A stretch of DNA of 50,723 nucleotides from Priapulus caudatus (GCF_000485595.1 NW_014577064.1:370479-421201); one strand, 5' to 3'; shown: positions 33,814-43,600, numbered from the stretch's first letter. The notes: generated by a model from the sequence alone, not told the origin. Program-made: numbers and translations.

Positions 33814-34200
33814 TCAGGTATGCACTAAATTTCTGAACACCAGCGCTTCCTTGTCTATCTGAGAATAGTTATTTTTCGCTATGGACAAACTGCGAGATAC
33901 GAATGCGACAGGTCTCTGTTCTATTCCCACCACGTGCGATAATACAGCACCTATACCGTAGGGAGAAGCGTCAGTAGCTAGCTTGATCGACAGTCTTGGA
34001 TCGTAGCGTGCCAACACTTGCTCTTCTGCAATCATTAACTTGGCCCTTTTGAAAGCATCCTGGAACTCCCTTGTCCATAACCAAATCTTTCCCCTTTGTA
34101 GCAACTGATTGAGTGGGTATATTGCTGACGAGAGGTTTGGTAGACATCTATGATAATAGTTCAACAAACCCAAGAACGAACGAAGTGTTTGAACATCCGT
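33814..34200 (-). pseudogene. pol (RH): Gypsy RNase H domain
   Basis: Begins in the RT-RH connection (LRSFLGLLNYYHRCLPNL) and runs through LATDASPYGIGAVLSH, with the first catalytic Asp in the ATDAS motif, and on to VAFVSRSL and YSQIDKEAL, with the conserved Glu. The frame is open for about 119 codons and then ends near 33814, before the last conserved His and Asp of the fold. A stop and a frame change separate it from the RT frame at about 34210-34254. Confidence 0.88.
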
Positions 34201-34254
34201 CGGTGCAGGTGTGTTTACTTACTCTAAGACGTCTACCTTATCCTGTGACATATG

Positions 34255-35040
34255 CTAACCGTCCCTGTCGATGAGGTGACTCATAAATGCCACACTAGGC
34301 TGCAATAATTTACATTTCTTTGCGTTCAGCACTAGCCCGTGTTCGCTAAGCCGTATGAAGACTTTCTCTAGCCTCGTCAAGTGCTCGTCATCGTTCGCTT
34401 CAGTCATGGTGATGTCATCCAATATGCATTCGATTCCAGGAATTCCTTGTAGAACCTGCTCCATGAGCCGTTGCCACATTCCAGTCGCGGGTTTTAACCC
34501 GTACTGGAGCCTGTTCACTCGGTACAGACCCTTGTACGTGTTTATGGTAAGCAAGTCCTTTGACTTATCGTCCATTTCCAAATGCAGATATGCATTTTTC
34601 AGATTGAGTTTGGTAAACTTCTCGCCGGCAGCTAACTTTGCGAAAACATCCTCAATCCTGGGCATTGGGTGTTTGTCTGGTCGCAGCACTAGGTTTAGGG
34701 TTATACTATAGTCTCCGCATAATCTTACCGATTTATCAACCTTGATAATTGGTACAACAGGCGTGGCCCAATCACTGAACGGAACTGGCGTGATAATGTT
34801 ATCATTTTCTAGCCTTTCCAACTCCAATTCCACTGCGGGGCGGATGGAGTAAGGCACGTTCCTTGCCTTGCAGAATTTCGGAGTCGCATTCTCCTCCAGG
34901 TGTAGTCGACCTACGTTCCCCTTTAAATGTCCAACCTTGTCGGAGAACAATCCCGAAAACTTTTCGATCAGATTGTCAACACGCCCTTGAATCGTTTCGT
35001 CTGCGCGTGACGTCACGTTCGTAGTCGCGTGTACCTCCAT
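34255..35040 (-). pseudogene. pol (RT): Gypsy reverse transcriptase, catalytic Asp changed
   Basis: A 261-codon open stretch of the minus strand carries RT motifs in order: SDWATPVVPIIKVD, LCGDYSITLN, the palm motif FTKLNLKNAYLHLEMD, YRVNRLQYGLKPATG, the catalytic CILDDITMT box (Y-x-D-D equivalent) and LVLNAKKCKL. In the palm motif family members have LDL; here the Asp is Asn (LNL), which should abolish metal binding. It ends at a TAG after DRDG and is preceded by an in-frame TAG after the protease, so pol is no longer continuous. The frame is nonetheless long, so the insertion is not ancient. Confidence 0.92.
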
Positions 35041-35055
35041 GGCGAATATCTCGTT

Positions 35056-35350
35056 CTACGGTAGCTTCATCTTTCTCAGCCACGATCTACCGAATAAGGG
35101 CGGTCCTCCCTTTTCTACAACGTATATTTCGTCGTTCACGTCATGGCCATTGTCGGTAATGTGCACTTTGTATGCACCGAGGCACTTAATTCTCTCGCCT
35201 GAAATCGAATTCTTCTCGATTAATTCTCTTCTTACGAAATCGTCCTTAGCGTCGCCTAGCTTCGCGTCAGGGAAATACTTTATAAAATCTTGCTGGTTTA
35301 TGTTGCTGTATGAAGCCCCCGTGTCCAGTTCCTTGGGAACATTTACGTCG
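35056..35350 (-). pseudogene. pol (PR): Gypsy aspartic protease domain
   Basis: The minus strand reads VPKELDTGASYSNI, with the active-site D-T-G of retropepsins, and ends GPPLFGRSWLRKMKLP before a TAG at 35058-35056. The G-R-x-W-L ending is the usual gypsy PR end. The same frame resumes in RT, so the TAG is a nonsense mutation between PR and RT. Upstream the frame is broken by a TAA. Confidence 0.88.
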
Positions 35351-35429
35351 TTTAGATGTTACGTTGTTGATGAATTAACCTTATTTACTCGCATGTTCTG
35401 AATATGCCGCTGTGTTGTAAATCATCAGA

Positions 35430-35829
35430 TTCATCCGACTGTTGGTCAACATTGTGAACCTTTCGCTGTTGTTGCTTTCTGCGAGCTGTTTGTTGGGGTT
35501 TTTTCGCCGTGCTGTTTTTCTTCTTGAAACAAGCTTTCTCAATGTGGCCATCAACTGAAAAAAGTTACACTTCGTTTTGATGAACCTACAGTTATCTGGT
35601 GCGTGCCTAGATCCAAGAAACGGTATTGCAGGGTTAGAATAACGGTGTGTATATTGACGTTAGTCACACAGCCTGGTCGGGTTAGTTTGTGCCTTGAGCC
35701 ATCGCACCGGCAGCAACGTGTTTTGTTAGTTGACCTCGGAAATCGATGTGCGTGTGTAGCGCTCTTTCTTTGAACGTAATCTACATTCGCTCGTGGTGGT
35801 TTTCCGCTGATCTCGGTTAATATGAACAT
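35430..35829 (-). pseudogene. gag (NC): Gypsy nucleocapsid region with zinc knuckles
   Basis: A first knuckle-like stretch CCRCDGSRHKLTRPGC (C-x2-C then H and C, spacing disturbed) is followed in other frames by a second, GHIEKACFKKK, and a basic, glutamine-rich tail (ARRKQQQRK). This is typical of the Gag C terminus just ahead of protease. Several frameshifts are present. Confidence 0.75.
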
Positions 35830-35854
35830 GATTAATTCATAAAGTTATATTAAA

Positions 35855-36306
35855 ATGATCTGGCCGCTTCTATACCCGATGCAACATCTGTAGCCTTTCT
35901 CAACGTTAGATCTATTTCAGTGAGCAGGCGCTTCTGAATGGACGTGAGTGTTAATCCAAACACAATCTTGTCCCTGAGGGATTCGTCTAGGCGATCACCA
36001 AAATTTCAATGTTTAGCTAAATCTTTCGGCGATAACGAGTGGTTTTTGTGAATGGTGAGTGGTTTTGGTGATGTTTGTGTAGAATGTCACATAGTCCAGC
36101 ATAATCTTTGTCCTTTGGTAGAGTAGGCGCACAAAGATCTTTCAGCAGTGCGTACGTCTTTGGTTCAACCAGCATTATCGAGACTTTCTTCTCGTTGGCT
36201 ATTCCGTTGGCGTCGATGAGCGCATCTAGCCGTTCAATTATCATTCCGCATACGAGGTCCAATCGTCGGTTGCATCATACGGTTCTAGGTTCCCAATCAT
36301 CGCCAT
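35855..36306 (-). pseudogene. gag: Gypsy gag, full-element copy
   Basis: From ATG at 36306 (MAMIGNLEPY), interrupted by TGATAA within 25 codons. It continues in another frame through RLDALIDANGI, VSIMLVEPKTYALL and LCAPTLPKDKDYAGL, and in a further frame to LRDKIVFGLTLTSIQKRLL and DLTLRKATDVASGIEAA, the conserved C-terminal part of gypsy capsid. The first 240 bp are nearly identical to 30060-30299. Confidence 0.85.
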
Positions 36307-36357
36307 CCTTACTTTATTGTGAACTTCGAACGTTCTGTTCCAGCCTCGTCGCCAATT

Positions 36358-36627
36358 CGTAATGTCTGTGGGTTGATTAGGCTAGATTGGGACAGATACA
36401 CTTGGACACAAAAACACTGCGTCTAAGCAGCAGGTTTAGCCATATTGAAAGAGGGTTTATTACGATAGGTAGCGCTGTATCAAAACAACATAACATCGGG
36501 GTACAGGCTAATACATTATGCATGTGTACAATGGAACCTGTATAATACAGTCGTTATGTTCCGCACGGTGAGTAGGCCCTTTAGCGGTCGTTACGATCAG
36601 GATCGGTATTCATCTCAATATCTTACA
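36358..36627 (-). mobile_element. 5' LTR of the gypsy element
   Basis: About 270 bp, starting TGTAAGATATTGAGATG (minus strand, 36627). It contains AATAAACCCTCTTTC as a possible polyadenylation region and ends near CAGACATTACGA just before TGGCGACGAG. The exact inner edge is uncertain by a few bases. Confidence 0.75.
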
Positions 36628-36715
36628 GGAGTTATATTTGAAAACACGCTTCCATCTCCGTTTGGAAATTCACTTACTTATTTCGGCCTTACCAGATTAG
36701 TTTTCGCTAAGCTAA

Positions 36716-37075
36716 AGCCCGGCGCATACGGGAGTAATTTTACTCAGTAAAATTATGCATGCGTCAAAATACTCAAAATCAAACTTGTTTGATGAATTTT
36801 GACTCACGCGTCAAAATACTCAACGTGTGCGCGCTAGCTGCGTAAATTTACTCAACACTGGTACTCACGGCGCATGCGTTTAAATCATTTTCAAGTTGGC
36901 TGCGCCCAGTATTGGCTGCGCCCAGTCACGTGATCGGCATTACCACTTATACCACAGACTTATACCTTGAGTAATTTTACTCACGTGTGCGGCGGATGTT
37001 GAAAATATTTCGTGTGTGTATTTTGACGCATGCATCATTTTATTCGAGTAAAATTACGCACGTGTGCGCCGGGCT
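36716..37075. mobile_element. 360-bp MITE, copy 2
   Basis: The same element as 30681-31040, at the same place relative to exon C, with a few substitutions (for example GGAGTAATTTT for GTGAGTAATTTT near the left end). Confidence 0.8.
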
Positions 37076-37329
37076 AATGAGCGTAATTAATGAGCATACA
37101 TAATGAGCATACATAATGAGCATACATGATGAGCATACATGCGAAACCTACCGAATCAACGCATATATAGAATGGCACGATAATACGATGCATGCACGAA
37201 TGTATCTCATGTTCATATCATTGTGTGAGGGAGGTGTTTACGCCGACAGCGCATGATGTTAGTCGCCTGAATGCTCATCTGAAGCGTCCGCGGCTTGCAA
37301 TAAGACGCGTCATTGATCGGCTTATTCAG

Positions 37330-37473
37330 GAATCTCGAAGGCAATAACATCACGCATATCGAGGACTACGCTTTCAGAAACAACACGCATCTCACGATGA
37401 TCAAAGTGACGGGCAACCGCATGTACAATGTCAGCAGGAAAGCGTTCACCGGACTGCCGAACCTAAAGAAGCT
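37330..37473 (+). CDS. LGR4/5/6-like: LGR-type receptor, exon C copy 2 (two LRRs)
   Basis: Identical in sequence to 31282-31425 with the same splice sites and phases. It lies 701 bp upstream of exon D, across TA and TG repeats and a 10-N gap. Since it is joined to the intact gypsy LTR edge, this may be the original position. Either this exon or copy 1 would splice in frame to exon D. Confidence 0.88.
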
Positions 37474-37514
37474 GTGAGTATTCGAATATGGCGTCGTATA
37501 TATATATATATATA

Positions 37515-37594
37515 TATCAAGAGCTAACAATACCTTATAAAAATAAGGTAATAATAGCCCTAAGCTAATAATAAGGTATTTTTAGCTCTTGATA
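37515..37594 (-). mobile_element. 80-bp palindromic element, family 1, reverse orientation
   Basis: Exact reverse complement of 29973-30052. Flanked by (TA)n on the left and TATAAAAG(TG)n on the right. Confidence 0.8.
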
Positions 37595-37599
37595 TAAAA

Positions 37600-37642
<43 letters not shown>

Positions 37643-37709
37643 TGAGAGAGAGAGAGAGAGAGAGGGTGGGCGTATGTGTGTGTAAGAGTGTGCGTGCGTG
37701 CGCGTGTGT

Positions 37710-37749
<40 letters not shown>

Positions 37750-37764
37750 TGTGCGTGTTGTATG
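37600..37764. repeat. (TG)n, (GA)n, (TG)n compound microsatellite
   Basis: TG at 37601-37620, GAGA at 37621-37664, then GTGTG/GCGTG to 37764, ending at an N gap. Confidence 0.95.
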
Positions 37765-37774
37765 NNNNNNNNNN
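37765..37774. other. Assembly gap, 10 N
   Basis: Ten N inside the compound microsatellite, between exon C' and exon D; the true length is unknown. Confidence 1.
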
Positions 37775-37937
37775 TATATATATATTATAATGCTATCTAG
37801 GCAAATGAAAATACGTAGAATATATTAGTAGATATAATTCCAATAAGCCTCCCAATATATTATATGGTAATCATGTGTTAGAACACCAATGTAACAAATC
37901 AACAAATCACGCTACCAATCACTTAAACAATTACGGA

Positions 37938-38088
37938 ATCAATCACGCAATCAATCACGCAATTAATCACGCAATTAATCACGCAATTAATCACGCAATT
38001 AATCACGCAATTAATCACGCAATTAATCACGCAATTAATCACGCAATTAATCACGTAATCAATAACGTAATCAATGACGTAATCAATT
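37938..38088. repeat. 12-bp minisatellite AATTAATCACGC
   Basis: About 12 copies with variants at both ends (CAATCACG, TAATCAATAACG). The Asn-His-Ala-Ile frame across it is a by-product of the unit being a multiple of three. It lies 87 bp upstream of exon D. Confidence 0.95.
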
Positions 38089-38174
38089 GAGATTTAACTC
38101 TCTTCACACGCACCGCCAAAGAAAACGATGAGCGTTTTAGCATCTGCTGTAGTCTAATCGTTGTCTTGATACAG

Positions 38175-38315
38175 TGCCCTTACAGAGCTGCGCGACCAGC
38201 ACGAGTTTCCTGACTTAAATGGCACGAACTCTCTCATCGAACTCACTATAGAGCAGGCCGTTCTCACCCGAATACCGGACCAATTCTGCGGCAACATGCA
38301 ATACCTGCGCAGTCT
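38175..38315 (+). CDS. LGR4/5/6-like: LGR-type receptor, exon D (class-diagnostic LRRs)
   Basis: A 141-nt exon between acceptor TTGATACAG and donor CT|GTACGT, phase 2 at both ends. It encodes a 23-residue repeat containing HEFPDLNGTNSLIEL and a 24-residue repeat containing LTRIPDQFCGNMQYL. In vertebrate LGR4, LGR5 and LGR6 the corresponding pair carries EFPDLTGT and then a repeat with a conserved Cys before Q-L, with lengths 23 and 24; the match is position for position. This separates the gene from the glycoprotein-hormone (type A) and relaxin (type C) receptors. Type B receptors bind R-spondins in vertebrates and bursicon in arthropods (established knowledge). The ligand here is unknown. 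Confidence 0.92.
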
Positions 38316-39390
38316 GTACGTATTACACTCATCCCCCGGAGGGGCGATTATGGCGAATTCAACAGAGTGCATGTAGTAGATGTAGACGTAGATATCTACA
38401 TTCATTTTCATCGGTACATTTAAAACAGTGAACATGAGCTGGAAAGCTTTTTAACCGATATCTATCAAATGTATAAAAACAGTTATAACAACATATCATT
38501 TCATTAGAAATATACAAGTTTAAGATACAGGTATTGGTATGATAAAATATAAAGTAAGGACATGTTACTGTTTGGGCTGTGGGCAATGTATATGATCAAT
38601 GAGAATGCAATTGCAATTACATTTCATGTTGCTGTTGAATATATTTGCACATCACCTGAACCTACACATTGCACACATGCATTTCTTGCCCATCCATGTA
38701 TTTATCATTTTGTATGGCGATATGACCTTTCTGTGACAAAGGAAGTATCTTCCTATGATAAATAGTGTCATAGGAGAGCGTATATGCGTATGTCGTGTTT
38801 GTCATAGATGCAAGCAGAACAGGTTGCGTGAGCGCTCGCAGTGTCTGCGTGCGAATCTCGTATGCACGTATGAAGACGGTTGTCGTGTAGCGACGCTATC
38901 GTGCTGCGATATTCCGTATTATATGGCGACCCTCCCACAGCTCCTCGCGTGTTCATTTAACGAAGAAAACCTTTGGGTTCCTTCCCACATGGGGACAATA
39001 CGCGCGCACATGGCAACATGGACTCAGATATCCTATTCTGGCCGACGACAAAAAATCGCCGAAAGACGAAAATCTTCTAGTCCGACGCGCTGGACCAAAG
39101 CCAGATACTGAAGGCAGGAATCTCTAGCACACGGAGAAGCGCCTACCATACTAGGAGATTATTGTATCGCAGACAAAAATCTCCTAATCTGTGAATGGCT
39201 CTGCAGACGTTACTCCTCAGGATTCGATGTTTGGTATTGCGAAAATCTTGTCTAGTCGTAATTTCGGTCAGCTATTTTCCCCTAGGGTGCAGTCTGCGTC
39301 AGCGAATTGCCTTCGTTTAGAGGCATTTACAGTGATTTGAATGCGACCTAGCTTTCGACCACCTGCTTACTTCATTCGTTACTGTTCCAG
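38316..39390. other. Intron between exons D and E
   Basis: AT-rich, with no additional exon or transposon recognised. An open frame at 38755-39111 has no acceptor-donor pair or recognisable motif. Confidence 0.7.
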
Positions 39391-39456
39391 GGATTTGCAT
39401 TCGAATCGGATCAGCCACGTGCCGTCGTTATCGGGCTGCCGGGAGCTGCGCGTACT
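39391..39456 (+). CDS. LGR4/5/6-like: LGR-type receptor, exon E (22-residue LRR)
   Basis: A 66-nt exon after acceptor CTGTTCCAG and before donor CT|GTGAGT, phase 2 at both ends. It encodes DLHSNRISHVPSLSGCRELR plus VL, a shortened 22-residue repeat. The LGR4/5/6 repeat after the EFPDL pair is also 22 residues, with P-S-x-x-x-C at the same place, which confirms both order and identity. No following LRR exon was found in the remaining 11 kb, so the next intron is longer than that or interrupted by the 5.5 kb satellite. Confidence 0.9.
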
Positions 39457-40255
39457 GTGAGTGTACCTATAGACATACGGCGTGTTTCGATCGCCGACAT
39501 TTGAATCGTTCTTCATCGTCCTTTGTGTACACCGGCAAGCATGTGCGCCATTATCGTATTTCGATTGCGGCTTGGAACGTTGCACGGAGTCTGCGTTGTC
39601 ATGTCAACGCTATAGACCGAAGATTCATCCTAACTAGTTTTAACTAATTGCCTGAAATCATTGTTTGGTGGGGGGAGATTACATAACGTGAACGTGACAG
39701 CGATTGTAGTGCTATTCCAAATAAGTATAACCACGAGTCCATTATAGAGTCTCTATTAATCTCTATAGGGACTCTATTATGGACTCCTGGTAAGATTTAT
39801 CGGTAGTACGTTGCTACGCGATCGGGTGATGGCGTTCTCCTCGCTTTATCGTACGCCTAGTTTTTGTTTTAATTTTACGATCGTTTAGGTGATGGCCCTC
39901 AGATGTAGGTTAATGAATTGCGAGATGGAGATGCAGAGCGATAGGAGAAGAGAAATGCGAGAAATACGTGAAAATGGTTGTGTGCGCCTGACGCAATAAA
40001 AAAAGAAAGAAAACGGAAAAACAAAGAGAAGAGAGTGTGAAAGAAAGAAGGAATGAGAGAAATAAATAACAACAACAAAATATAAAAACAAAGAAGAGAA
40101 AAAAGGCCCAGTGTGCAAAGATGATAAATATTTGTGGAAAATGACTTTGTGCATGTTTGTGCGTGTGGGTGTGTGTGTGCTCGGTGAGTGCCATGTAGGT
40201 GTGTGGGCGTGTGGCCGCGGGGGGACAGGAGAGTCTGTGCGTGTTGTCGGAGTTT
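39457..40255. other. Intron-like DNA after exon E
   Basis: Contains the hairpin at 39735-39786, an A/G-rich stretch at about 39930-40110 and a GTGTG tract at about 40155-40215. No exon seen. Confidence 0.6.
39735..39786. mobile_element. 52-bp hairpin, possible family 2 foldback element
   Basis: Arms GAGTCCATTATAGAGTC (39735-39751) and GACTCTATTATGGACTC (39770-39786) pair with one mismatch over 17 bp around an 18-nt loop. The arm word GAGTCCATAATAGA is shared with 16945-17030. Confidence 0.55.
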
Positions 40256-40457
40256 GCGTGTATCATAAGCCTGTAAACTGACAATGGGCTACTTAATGAC
40301 ACGCGATCTTACCATCGCTGTAAATAAAACTTACGCCCCCTGGCGGCTTCAGTGGGCGTGTATCATAAGCCCGTAAACTGATAATGGGCTATACTTAATG
40401 ACACGCAATCTTACCATCGCCGTAAACACAACTTACGCCCCCTGGCGGCTTCAGTGG
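40256..40457. repeat. 100-bp tandem duplication
   Basis: Copies start at 40256 and 40356 with GCGTGTATCATAAGC and end CTGGCGGCTTCAGTGG. They differ by about seven changes, including a 2-bp insertion (GGGCTATACTTAATG). A third copy begins (GGCGT) and stops. Confidence 0.9.
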
Positions 40458-40664
40458 GCGTCGATGTGACACCACAACTTCTCGTTACTACGTAGTGCGT
40501 CGTGTGCTATAGATATCACCGGGAGCGCGTCGGCCAGTCTAATAATGTCTCTTCTTCATCCATACTGATTAGAACTGTTTTAGAACTGTTACTGGTTTGT
40601 ACTACATCATATCAGCTCACCTCGAAACTATTAATAATCTGGTTTATCACCAACTAGCAACCGC

Positions 40665-43600
40665 CAACCGCAGCGTGTGTAGGTAGCACCGCAGCGCAGC
40701 GTGTGTAGGTAGCACCGCACCGCAGCGTGTGTAGGTAGCACCGCCCACCGCCAGCGTGTTTAGGTAGCCCACCGCAGCGTGGAGGTAGCCACGCAGGCGT
40801 GTGGTAGGTACACCGCCCAGCGCTGTGTATGCGAGCCACCGCACCGCAGCGTGTGTAGGCTAGCACCGCCAGCGTGTGTAGGCTCGCACCGCAGCGTGGT
40901 GTAGGAGCACCGCAGGTGTGGAGGTTAGCACCGCAGCGTGTGTAGCGGTAGCACCGCCCACCGCAGCGTTGTGGTAGCACCGCACCGCAGCGTGTGTTAG
41001 GTAGCACCGCCAAGCGTGTGTAGGTCAGGCACGCACCGCAGCGTGCGTGTAGGTAGCACCGCAGGCGTGTGTAGGTAGCCACCGCAGTCGGTGTACGGTA
41101 GCACCGCACCGCAGCGTGTTGTACGTAGCCCACCGCAGGTGCTGTAGTAGCACCGGCCCCACCGCTAGCGTGTGTAGTAGCACCGCAGGCGTGTGGGAGG
41201 TAGCACCCGCAGCGTGTGTAAGGTAGTGCCACCGCAGCGTGTGGAGCTAGCACCGCAGCGTGTGTAGTGTAGCCACGCCAGCGTGCTGTAGGTAGCACCG
41301 CAGCGTGTTGGTAGCGTAGCACCGCAGCGGTGTAGTATGCACCGCAGCCGTGTGTAGTAGCACCGCCAGCGTCTGTAGTAAGCCCACCGCAGCGTCGTGT
41401 GGTAGCACCGCCCAGCGTGTGGGTAGGTAGCCCCACCGCAGCGGTGTGTAGGGTAGCACGCGCAGCGTGTGTAGTCGTAGCACCGTCAGCCGCTGTGTAA
41501 GGCTAGCACGCACGCAGCGTGTGTAGGTAGCACCGCAGCGTGCTGTTGGTAGCACGCCAGGTTGTCAGGTAGCACCGCAGCGTGTGTAGGTACGACCGCA
41601 GTGTGTAGGTAGCACCGCAGGCGTGTTGTAGGTAGCACCGCAGCGTGGTGTAGCCGTAGCACCGCCACCGCAGCGTTTGGGAGGTAGCACCGCAGCGTGT
41701 GTCAGGGGTATGTGCACGCACCGCAGCGTGTGTAGGTAGCACCGAGCGGTGTAGGTAGCACCGCACCGCAGCGGTTTGGAGTAGCACTGCGCGTGGTGTA
41801 AGTGCACGCGCCAGCGCTGTGTAGGTAGCACCGCAGCGTTGTAGGTAGCACCGCAGCGTGCTAGGTAGCACCGGCAGCGTGTCGTAGGCTAGCACACCAG
41901 CAGCGCAGCGTGTGTAGGTCAAGCACCGCACGCAGCGTGTGTAGGTAGCCACCGCAGGGCGTGTGTAGGCTAGCACCGCCAGCGTGTGCTAGGTCAGCAC
42001 CGCAGCGTGTGTAGGCTAGCACGGCCACCGCAGCGTGTGTAGGTAGCGCACGCAGGCGTAGTGTTAGCGTAGCACCCGCAGCGTGCCTGTAGCGTAGCAC
42101 GCAGCGTTGTAGGTAGCAACGCGAGCGTGTGTAGGTAGCCACCGCAGCGTGTGTAGGTAGCACGCACCGCAGCGTGTGTAGGTAGCCACCGCAGCCGTGT
42201 GTTAGGTAGCACCTGCCAGCGTGTGTAGGTAGCACCGACCGCAGGTGTGTAGGTAGCAACCGCCAGCGTGTGTAGGTAGCACGCAGCCGTGTGTTAGGTA
42301 GGCCACCGCCAGCGTGTGTAGAGTGCACCGCAGGTGTGTAGGTAGCACCGCAGCGTGTGTAGTAGCACGCCCAGGCGTGTGTAGGTAGGACCGCAGCGGT
42401 GTGTTAGGTAGCACCGCCACGCAGCGTGTGTAGTAGCACCGCACCGCCAGCGCTGTGGTAGTAGCACGCAGGTGTGTAGTAGACACCGCAGCGTGTGTAG
42501 GTAGCACCGCAGCGTGTGTACGTAGCACCGCAGCGTGTGTAGGCTAGCACCGCACGCAGCGTGTGTAGGTAGCCGCCAGCGTGTGTATGGTAGACCGCCG
42601 CAGCGTGTGTAGGTAGCACCGCCAGCGTGGTGTAGTAGCACCGCAGCGTGATGTACGGGTAGCACCGCACCGCAGCTGTTGTAGGTAGCACCGCACCGCA
42701 GCGTGTGTAGGTAGCACCGCCACCGCAGCGTCGTGTGTAGCGTTAGTGCACCGCAGCTCGTGTTGTAGTAGCCCCGCACCGCAGCGGTGTAGGTAGCCAA
42801 CCGCAGCGTGGTGTAGCGTAGCACCGCAGCGTGCTGTAGGTAGCACCGCACCGCAGCGGTGTAGGTCAGACCGCAGCCGTTGTAGGTAGCACGAGCGTGT
42901 GTTAGGGTAGCCACGCAGGCAGCGTGTGGTAGGTAGCAGCCGCAGCTGGTGTAGGTAGCCACCGCACCGCAGCGTGTGTAGGTAGCACCGCCACCGGCCA
43001 GCGTGCTGGTAGGTAGCACCGCCACCGGCAGCGTGATGTAGGGTAGGCACCGCCACCGCAGCGTGGTAGGTAGCACCGCAGCCCGGTGTAGTTGCTAGCA
43101 CCGGCAGCGCTGTGTAGGTAGGCACCGCCAGCGCAGGTGTGTAGTAGCACCTGCAGCCCGTGTGTAGGTTAGCGCCGCCACCGCAGCGTGTGTAGGTGCA
43201 CCGCAGCGTGTGTAGGTAAGCACCGCAGGTGTGTAGGTGCACCGCACCGCCACGCGTGTGTAGGTAGCAACCGCAGCGTGTGTAGCTAGCACCGCAGCGT
43301 GTGTAAGTAGCCACCGCAAGCGCCGCGTGTGTAGCGTAGGCACCTGCAATATTGTGTAGTTAGCACCGCACCGCCAGGCTGTGTACGCTAGCACCGCCCA
43401 CCGCAGCGTGTGTAGGGGAGCCACGCCACCGCCAGGCGTGTTAGGTCAGCACCGCCCACCGCCAGCGTGTGTAAGGTAGCACTCGCACCGCAGCGTGTGT
43501 AGGTAGCCACCGCACCGCCAGCGTGTGTAGCGTAGCCAACCTCAGCGTGTGTAGGGTAGCACCGCACAGCGTGTGGTAGGGAGCACCGCCACCGCAAGCC

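Larger units (their letters stand above)
31484..36627 (-). mobile_element. Degenerate Ty3/gypsy LTR retrotransposon
   Basis: On the minus strand the order is LTR (36627-36358), primer-binding site TGGCGACGAG (36353-36344), gag, nucleocapsid zinc knuckles, protease, reverse transcriptase, RNase H, integrase with GP-Y/F module, polypurine tract and a truncated second LTR. The order PR-RT-RH-INT is diagnostic of Ty3/gypsy. Every domain carries stops or frameshifts and at least one catalytic change, so the copy is dead. It lies within an intron of the receptor, antisense to it, and its right end is inside the 1.4 kb direct repeat. Confidence 0.92.
36067..37505 (+). repeat. 1.4 kb direct repeat, copy 2 (holds exon C')
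   Basis: Second copy of 30060-31458. It keeps the complete LTR edge that copy 1 has lost and one more ATGAGCATACAT unit. It continues seamlessly into the rest of the gypsy element on its left, so this copy has the original gypsy junction and copy 1 is the derived or misplaced one. Confidence 0.9.

Noticed and set aside
36108-36362. Plus-strand 84-codon frame, also at 30101-30355
   Set aside because: It is the antisense shadow of the gag capsid region; duplicated only because the segment is duplicated.
38755-39111. 118-codon open frame between exons D and E
   Set aside because: No splice-site pair, no domain and not an LRR; best explained as chance within the intron.
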